Assembly (NCBI GenBank): GCA_034679345.1
Contig: JAXDAY010000008.1
Coordinates: forward strand, 1 to 64,000
Length of the DNA stretch: 64,000 bases
Source: JAXDAY01 sp034679345
GTDB taxonomy: Bacteria > Eisenbacteria > RBG-16-71-46 > CAIMUX01 > VGJL01
Direction of reading: 5' to 3'
In this document: piece after piece, positions 59,528-64,000 of the stretch
Numbering within the stretch: the first letter of the stretch is position 1
How the letters are laid out: every line of letters begins with the position of its first letter
The notes under the pieces: generated by a model
Database searches by the model: none
Told to the model about the DNA's origin: nothing
The model's input: the letters and a program-made list of their open reading frames with translations, nothing else
Program-made: the position numbers and the translations under genes

Positions 59528-60688
59528 TCAGGCCGCGATCTTGCGTCCTTCCGTGTAGATCCGGTAGCAGGCGAATGCGAGGGACAGCGCGGCCGGGCCG
59601 ACGACCAGGCCGAGGAAACCGAAGAGCTTGATTCCGCCGATGATCGCCAGGAAGAGCCAAAGCGTGGGAAGCCGCATCTCCTTGCCGATCAGATACGGCT
59701 TCAAGAAGTTGTCGATCAGGCTGACGACCAGAGCGCCGTAGATGGTGAGCCCGATCGCCGCCCCGACCCTGCCGACAATCAAGAGGACGGCCGCCGTGGG
59801 GAGCCAGACCGCCACCGCGCCGACGAATGGGATCAAGGAACAGACGAACGTGAGCCCCGCCAGAAGGATCGGAACTTCGGCGCCCACGAACCAGAAGCCG
59901 ATGCCCGCCAGCACTCCCTGCGCCGCCGCCGTCAGGATCACCCCGCGGAAGACCGCGTTCACCGACTGCCCCGCGATGGTGAACAATCGCTCGGAGTGGA
60001 CGGGGCTCAGCGGCAGCGCAGCCTGCAGCGCCCGGATCCAGCCCGGACCGTGTCGGAGGAAGAAGAAGAACCCGACGACCGTCACGATGAACTGGAAGAC
60101 CGCGGCGGGAAGGCTCTTCGTCACCGTCCGCAGCTGATCCAACAGGAAATCCTGCATCCAGACCGCGGCCTTGGCGATCTCGAGCTCCAGCGCCGCGGCG
60201 CCCCTCCCCGGCTCTTGCGTCAGGAGGACATGGGCGATCCCGCGGAGCGGCGAGCGCTCGAGCCACTCGGAGATCTCCCCATAGGCTCGCTCTCCGAACC
60301 CTTCGCCCAGCCCCGGCAGAATCGAGCGGACCTCTCCAACCAGATTGAAGACCAGGAGAACGGCCGGGATGAAGAGGATTGCGAGCGAGACGAGGGTGCT
60401 GATGGTCGCGGCAAGGGTGACACGTCCCCCGACCAGGGCCAGGATCCTGCGGTGGAGTGGATAGAAGAGGACCGCGAGCGTGCTCGCCCAGAGAATCTCA
60501 TGGGCAAGCTGGAGGTAGATCGCGACGAGCAGGACGAAGGTCCCGAGCGCGACGATCCCGAAGCCCAGGGCGAGGGCCCGCCTGCGCAGCTCGAGCACAC
60601 CCGGATCGGGGAGGGATTCCTCCTCCGGGGTCGTCGGACCGGTCGCCGCCGCATCAGGCGGTCGGATCGGATCGCTAGGTGGTTCCAT
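59528..60688 (-). CDS. AI-2E-family (PerM/YdiK-like) membrane permease
   Basis: The 386-residue integral membrane protein has a proline-rich, acidic cytosolic N-terminus (about 1-35) and roughly eight hydrophobic segments, including the opening pair LGFGIVALGTFVLLVAIYLQLAHEILWASTLAVLFYPLHRR (read as two spans), and a C-terminal FLGLVVGPAAL-type end, all typical of the family. Members include the AI-2 exporter TqsA and sodium-proton antiporters, so the transported species is not known. It starts 57 bp after queD and precedes the exonuclease. No signal for quorum-sensing genes is seen. Confidence 0.88.
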   Translation of the reverse strand: MEPPSDPIRPPDAAATGPTTPEEESLPDPGVLELRRRALALGFGIVALGTFVLLVAIYLQLAHEILWASTLAVLFYPLHRRILALVGGRVTLAATISTLVSLAILFIPAVLLVFNLVGEVRSILPGLGEGFGERAYGEISEWLERSPLRGIAHVLLTQEPGRGAAALELEIAKAAVWMQDFLLDQLRTVTKSLPAAVFQFIVTVVGFFFFLRHGPGWIRALQAALPLSPVHSERLFTIAGQSVNAVFRGVILTAAAQGVLAGIGFWFVGAEVPILLAGLTFVCSLIPFVGAVAVWLPTAAVLLIVGRVGAAIGLTIYGALVVSLIDNFLKPYLIGKEMRLPTLWLFLAIIGGIKLFGFLGLVVGPAALSLAFACYRIYTEGRKIAA

Positions 60689-60745
60689 GCGGGTTTCCTC
60701 GCGCCGGACGATAACGCGGGCATGAAGCGGACGCAGCAGCTTTCG

Positions 60746-61156
60746 TCAGGGTTGGTCGCTGGAATAGGCGGCCGAGCAGCTCTCCGTCTCCTCCAGAGAG
60801 ACCTGGACGACCGGCAGGCCTGCCGCACGGAGGTGATCGTGGACCAGCCGGGCGATGTTCTCCGCGGTCGGGTTGAAATCGACCTCGTGGAGCGGCTCTC
60901 CCAGAGCGCGGAGCGCCCGGGCCGCCGGGTCGTCCCGATGGAGGATCATGCGGTGATCGAGGGTCTCGTCGATCCAATGCGCCAGCGTCTTCTTGATGTC
61001 GATGAAGTCGACGACCATTCCGACCCCATCGAGGTCCGGGGCCGCCAGCGTGACGCGAAGACGTCCGTTGTGCCCGTGCAGGCGGGCGCACTTTCCTTCG
61101 TGGTTCAGGAGCCGGTGGCCATATGAGAAGCTCAGCTCCCGGGTAACCGTATACAT
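60746..61156 (-). CDS. queD: 6-carboxytetrahydropterin synthase (QueD) / PTPS family
   Basis: The 136-residue enzyme converts dihydroneopterin triphosphate to 6-carboxytetrahydropterin in queuosine and deazapurine synthesis. Zinc ligands H14, H27 and H29 (SYGHRLL, RLHGHNG) and catalytic C23 are visible, with H68 and E122 (LEETES) also conserved. I chose the ATG at 61156 because AAGGAGAG lies 5-6 nt upstream and YTVTRELSFSYGHRL is the family N-terminus; the frame is open to 61291 but is unlike the family there. queC, queE and queF are not in the window. It heads a leftward group with the permease, exonuclease and nfo. Confidence 0.92.
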   Translation of the reverse strand: MYTVTRELSFSYGHRLLNHEGKCARLHGHNGRLRVTLAAPDLDGVGMVVDFIDIKKTLAHWIDETLDHRMILHRDDPAARALRALGEPLHEVDFNPTAENIARLVHDHLRAAGLPVVQVSLEETESCSAAYSSDQP

Positions 61157-61427
61157 CGGCTCTCCTTCGGGCCGCGAATCGACCGCTTCGCCATCGTAGT
61201 GAGTCGCCCTCGGCCGGAACAAGCTCCAGATCGAATCGACTGCGGCGCAAGTAGTTAGACGCTTCCGACCACCCGGCGCACAATCCCGCAAAAAAGTCGG
61301 GATCTAGGAGCGTCGCGGATTGTAGATACGCCAACGAGTTCGGCAGCGACGGGGCCGGAGAAACGCCCCGTCCCCCTGGAGCGGCGGGCATCGGTTCCCG
61401 GGGCTCCGGGCTCGCAGGAGGAGATAG

Positions 61428-61805
61428 ATGGACGGAAGGACGACAAGTCGATTTCGACGGCGGCTCCTCGATGAACTCGGATCCCGCGGCACCCTGCTCG
61501 GGAAGCTCAGGGAGTCGGTAGCGGAGCAAGGCCGGAGATATCTGGAGGAAGGCGGAGCGTTCGCCAGTCACATGGCGGAAGCCGCGACCAGTGAGGCGGA
61601 TCGCGAGTCGGGCTTCCTGCTTCTCGACGCGGAAGGCCGGCAGGTCGAGGAGATTCGCGATGCGCTCCAGAGAATAGAGAACGGGAGCTTCGGGTCGTGC
61701 GAGTGGTGTAACAGACCGATCGAGAGAAAGAGACTGGAGGTGCTTCCCTACGCGCGCTTCTGTCTCAAGTGCCAGGAGAAGAACGAGCGGTTGTCGAAGA
61801 ACTAG
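61428..61805 (+). CDS. DksA/TraR-type C4 zinc-finger protein
   Basis: The 125-residue protein has an N-terminal coiled-coil-forming helical region (about 5-85) and a C-terminal C4 zinc finger with C91, C94 (CEWC), C112 and C115 (CLKC). DksA-type proteins insert into the RNA polymerase secondary channel and adjust transcription with ppGpp. The coiled-coil tip lacks the clear DxxDxA motif of E. coli DksA, so its effect on polymerase may differ. GGAGGAGATAG precedes the ATG. It is followed by the selenoprotein candidate 166 bp downstream. Confidence 0.88.
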   Translation: MDGRTTSRFRRRLLDELGSRGTLLGKLRESVAEQGRRYLEEGGAFASHMAEAATSEADRESGFLLLDAEGRQVEEIRDALQRIENGSFGSCEWCNRPIERKRLEVLPYARFCLKCQEKNERLSKN

Positions 61806-61971
61806 ATACTCGATTCACAGCGTGTGCCCCCTCCCCCAGCGTCGGGCGGACCGGATGGACCCCGGGCCGCCCGGCGTGTTTTCGTCGCTTCACTTCCGCC
61901 TCGACGCACCGTTACCATCTCTTGTCCGAGAGGCGTTTCAAGCGAAGTAATGCTGGACCGAGGAGGAATGC

Positions 61972-63165
61972 ATGCTCCATCGCCGAAAGGATCGATGCCG
62001 ATCCCCCATCTGGATCGCCCCCCTGCTCCTGCTGGCGCTCGCCCAGGGCTGCGGCGGCGGAGGCGGCGCCGGCAGCCAGGTTGCCACGGCTGCGGATAGC
62101 ACTGCGCTCCAGGAGGCGCGCAAGATTCAGGAGACCGCGGAGCGCTTCGTTGCGCTTGAAGAATTCGTCAAGCGGCGGCCCGGCCACCCGCTCAGCGGCG
62201 ACGTCTATCCCGAGCTGATCGACCTCGCCCGGGATCACGCCCCGGAGAAGGTCGAGTCCCTGGTGCGGGCGTTCATGAAGGACGACTACCCGTCCGCCAT
62301 GCCGTACAACGCGGTCGGCTGGGACCTCGCCGTGGCCGGCGAGCATCTGGACCTGGCCGTGCCGATCCTCGAGCGGGCTGTGGCCAAGGCCCGGCAGGAG
62401 AACGACCCGATGGGCCTGGCTTCCTGCCTCGACAGCGAGGCATGGGCGCGGTACCGGGCGGGCGACGCCGCCGCTGCGGTGAAGCCGATGGAAGAGGCCC
62501 GGTCCCTGATCGAGGAAAAGAACGACGAGCTCGAGGACCATATGGCCCGCATCTACGACGCCGCCGGGATGGCGGAGAAGGCGCGGCCGATCTACCTGGA
62601 TCTTCTGAGCCACATGGAGCACCCGGACTATCGCGAGGCCCTTGGGCGGATCGTCGCCGCGGGCGGGGGCTCGATGGACGAGGTGAACGCAGAGATCCAA
62701 CGCCGACGGATCGAGGGGGCGACTCCGGTTTCTGACTTCACCCTGCCCAGCCAGTCGGGAGCGGCGCCGATCTCGCTGGCCGACCATCGGGGCAAGGTGA
62801 TCCTGCTCAACTTCTGGCACTATACGTGAGGCCCCTGCCGTGCGGAGTATCCGCACCTGCAGGAGATCTACGCCAAGCACGGCGGTCCCGACTTCACCGT
62901 CCTCTCGATCGACAACGCCAATCGCCCCGACCTGAACGCCCCGTTCATCGAAAAGGTCGGCGCAACCTTCCCCATCGCGCTCGATGATCGGCAGATCTCC
63001 CGTGAAATCTTCAGGATCCAAGGGACGCCGACGAACTTCATCATCGATCGCCAGGGGAGGATCGTCTTCCGCCATCTGGGGTACTCCCCCGGATTGGAGA
63101 AGGTCTTCGAAGCTGAGATTCTCTATCTGATGAAGAACGACCTCGCGGCCAACGAGACACGATAG
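61972..63165 (+). CDS. predicted selenoprotein: lipoprotein with TPR-like domain and TlpA/thioredoxin domain, Sec at codon 286
   Basis: The frame starts at an ATG (61972) behind AGGAGG and has a lipoprotein-like signal (LLLLALAQGC). Residues about 25-250 are helical TPR-like repeats. A TlpA/thioredoxin domain follows (about 255-397: SDFTLPSQSG, GKVILLNFW). An in-frame TGA at 62827-62829 (codon 286) falls where the first Cys of W-C-G-P-C belongs, giving HYT-U-GPCRAEYPHL. The frame then runs on as a complete thioredoxin fold with the cis-Pro loop GTPTNFIIDRQGRIVFRH, to TAG at 63163. A SECIS-like hairpin follows the TGA. Read as a stop, the protein would lose its catalytic domain. Resolving Cys289 is kept. 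The likely role is a membrane-anchored thiol-disulfide reductase or peroxide-handling enzyme on the outer face. Confidence 0.88.
62834..62863 (+). promoter_or_regulatory. putative bacterial SECIS element for UGA recoding
   Basis: Directly after the TGA, CCTGC (62834-62838) pairs with GCAGG (62859-62863). After a small internal loop, GTGCGG (62840-62845) pairs with CCGCAC (62851-62856) around the apical loop AGTAT (62846-62850). The loop begins 16 nt after the TGA, has G at its second position followed by T, and sits inside coding sequence, as bacterial SelB-binding elements do. Confidence 0.8.
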
Positions 63166-63177
63166 AGCCCATGCGAC

Positions 63178-63206
63178 ACGGCCGGCCCCATGCGCGGGCC
63201 GGCCGT
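63178..63206. terminator. hairpin between convergent selenoprotein and retropepsin-like genes
   Basis: A perfect 11-bp stem (63178-63188 with 63196-63206) with a 7-nt loop, 12 bp after the selenoprotein stop. CCTCTC follows on the plus side. It probably serves both convergent genes. Confidence 0.6.
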
Positions 63207-63237
63207 CCTCTCATCGATCGATCTGCGCGACGGCTCC

Positions 63238-64000
63238 TCAGTAATAGCGCGCGAGCGTGATCGTCCGCTCGGCGCCATCGGCGAGCGTCAGGCGGATCAC
63301 GCTTCCGGCGGGGCGTGTGCCGAATCGATCGATCTCCTCGCGGTACTCGGTCCCGACCGGCTGGCCGTCGACCGCGACGATCCTCTCCCCGACCTTCCAG
63401 TCCCCACCTGCGGCCGGACTGCCTGGAGCGACAAAGTAGACCTGGAGCGCGTCGCCTTCGCGACCGACCTGGAGCCCGGAGCGCTCGCGTGTGAACGGCT
63501 CCGCGAGCGTCGCCTCGGTCGGCTCGAGCCAGAGGCAGCTGCGGGCATAGTCGAAGAAGACGCGGAAGCGCTTGAGGATGCCGGCGCCCAGGTTCCCGGC
63601 GGATCGCCTGGTGTCGAACGCTCCCGCCTCGGTTCGCGCGATTCCGACCGGGACGTCCTTCAGCGTGTAGCCCGCGATCTCGATCTCGGAAAGGCTTGTG
63701 ACCTTCTGAACCACCACCCCCCCGACGCCGCCGGTGAGGGCCTCCGATACCGTCTGGCGGTTCTCAAGGAGCCGGTTCTCGTCGACATAGGGACCGAAGA
63801 GATCGAGAGCGGCTCCGCTTCCCGTGTCCAAGGTGACGCGCGCCGGGGAGAGCCCCTCGACGGAGATCTCGAGCTGTTTGTGCCCTCCCTCCGCCGGGAA
63901 GAGCCCGAGCCGTTTGCCGGGCCCCTCGTAGGTGAAGCCTTCCGACTCGAGGAATCGGATTCGACTCCCCGGATAGTCGACATCGACGACCAGGGCGTGG
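63238..64000 (-). CDS. retropepsin-like aspartyl protease with C-terminal PDZ domain (partial, start beyond window)
   Basis: The frame stays open from the stop at 63238 to the window edge, so the N-terminus lies beyond 64000; at least 254 residues are visible. The DTGSG motif (near 63828-63814) in the context ARVTLDTGSGAAL is the catalytic signature of retropepsin-type aspartyl proteases. A hydrophobic GNLGAGILKRFRVFFDY block of the protease fold follows. The last ~80 residues form a PDZ domain (LQVYFVAPGSPAAGG, WKVGERIVAVDGQ). A second DTG copy, usual in pepsin-like two-lobed forms, may lie beyond the edge. Preceding residues (ALVVDVDYPGS) look like the first lobe strand. It faces the selenoprotein gene tail-to-tail. 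Confidence 0.8.
   Translation of the reverse strand, partial: HALVVDVDYPGSRIRFLESEGFTYEGPGKRLGLFPAEGGHKQLEISVEGLSPARVTLDTGSGAALDLFGPYVDENRLLENRQTVSEALTGGVGGVVVQKVTSLSEIEIAGYTLKDVPVGIARTEAGAFDTRRSAGNLGAGILKRFRVFFDYARSCLWLEPTEATLAEPFTRERSGLQVGREGDALQVYFVAPGSPAAGGDWKVGERIVAVDGQPVGTEYREEIDRFGTRPAGSVIRLTLADGAERTITLARYY

Noticed and set aside
61282..61302. Hairpin with an A-rich loop upstream of queD as a preQ1 riboswitch
   Set aside because: It is a 6-bp stem far from the queD start, without the preQ1-I or preQ1-II consensus.
61972..62829. Gene ending at TGA 62829 as a truncated protein or pseudogene
   Set aside because: The downstream 112 codons keep the same frame and a full thioredoxin fold, the TGA replaces precisely one catalytic residue, and a SECIS-like hairpin follows. 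Random nonsense decay would not place the stop there.
1..64000. tRNA genes, rRNA, CRISPR arrays, insertion sequences
   Set aside because: No T-loop/anticodon arrangement, spaced repeats, transposase motifs or long terminal inverted repeats were seen by eye. A covariance-model scan would be needed to exclude a tRNA fully.

Overview
This 64 kb window is a stretch of bacterial chromosome, GC-rich by eye and densely coded, with third codon positions mostly G or C. It carries housekeeping genes, secreted proteins and a cell-surface glycan cluster. I see no rRNA, convincing tRNA, CRISPR array, insertion sequence or phage module. Four large exported proteins (238-2454, 11047-15804, 51071-53947, 54839-57157) end in the same kind of FlgD-like or T9SS-like beta-sandwich tail. 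Together with a gingipain-type C25 peptidase and high GC this suggests an uncultured FCB-superphylum lineage, with Candidatus Eisenbacteria my best guess. That is an inference, not a proven assignment.

Layout. 0.2-2.5 kb: secreted PHP-type metallohydrolase (+). 2.5-10.9 kb: a leftward run of priA, a TPR lipoprotein, a divergent ketol-acid reductoisomerase homologue, then rho-rpmE-prfA-prmC. 11-18.8 kb: a C25 peptidase (+) facing a lipoprotein with a seven-repeat propeller (-). 19-21.2 kb: nifU-nifS. 21.2-27 kb leftward: DUF302, tsaD, a response regulator with a GGDEF-like domain, a single-domain response regulator, a 32-residue lysine-rich peptide and a family B DNA polymerase. 27.3-36.8 kb rightward: an alanine-dehydrogenase-family gene with a CoA-transferase, then an M20 amidohydrolase, murJ, a methyltransferase and three glycosyltransferases with overlapping stop and start codons. 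36.8-39.5 kb leftward: GNAT protein, NSS transporter and its 31-residue small subunit. 39.7-43.8 kb: DUF362 protein, glycine-zipper lipoprotein, and LD-carboxypeptidase coupled to a PPi-type phosphofructokinase. 43.9-51 kb: a 1586-residue acyl-CoA-synthetase/HEAT-like/GNAT fusion with a secreted partner, divergent from citrate synthase. 51-58 kb: subtilase, CcmH-like protein, PLD-type nuclease and a methyltransferase. 58-61.2 kb leftward: queD, AI-2E-family permease, DEDDh exonuclease and nfo. 61.4-64 kb: a DksA/TraR protein, a TlpA-like protein interrupted by an in-frame TGA, and a retropepsin/PDZ protein running off the window.

The most striking item is 61972-63165. A lipoprotein with a TPR-like N-terminal half and a TlpA/thioredoxin C-terminal half has an in-frame TGA exactly where the first cysteine of the WCGPC active site should be. 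The frame continues without another stop through a complete thioredoxin fold. A bacterial-SECIS-like hairpin follows the TGA at the right distance. This is very probably a selenoprotein with a U-G-P-C redox centre. The second most unusual item is the 1586-residue ligase/acetyltransferase fusion. Several enzymes also carry changes at key positions: the KARI homologue (Lys to Ser, Glu to Gln), the alanine dehydrogenase homologue (Lys75 to Asn), PriA (DEEQ), the GGDEF domain (GGDDF) and CcmH (adjacent Cys-Cys).
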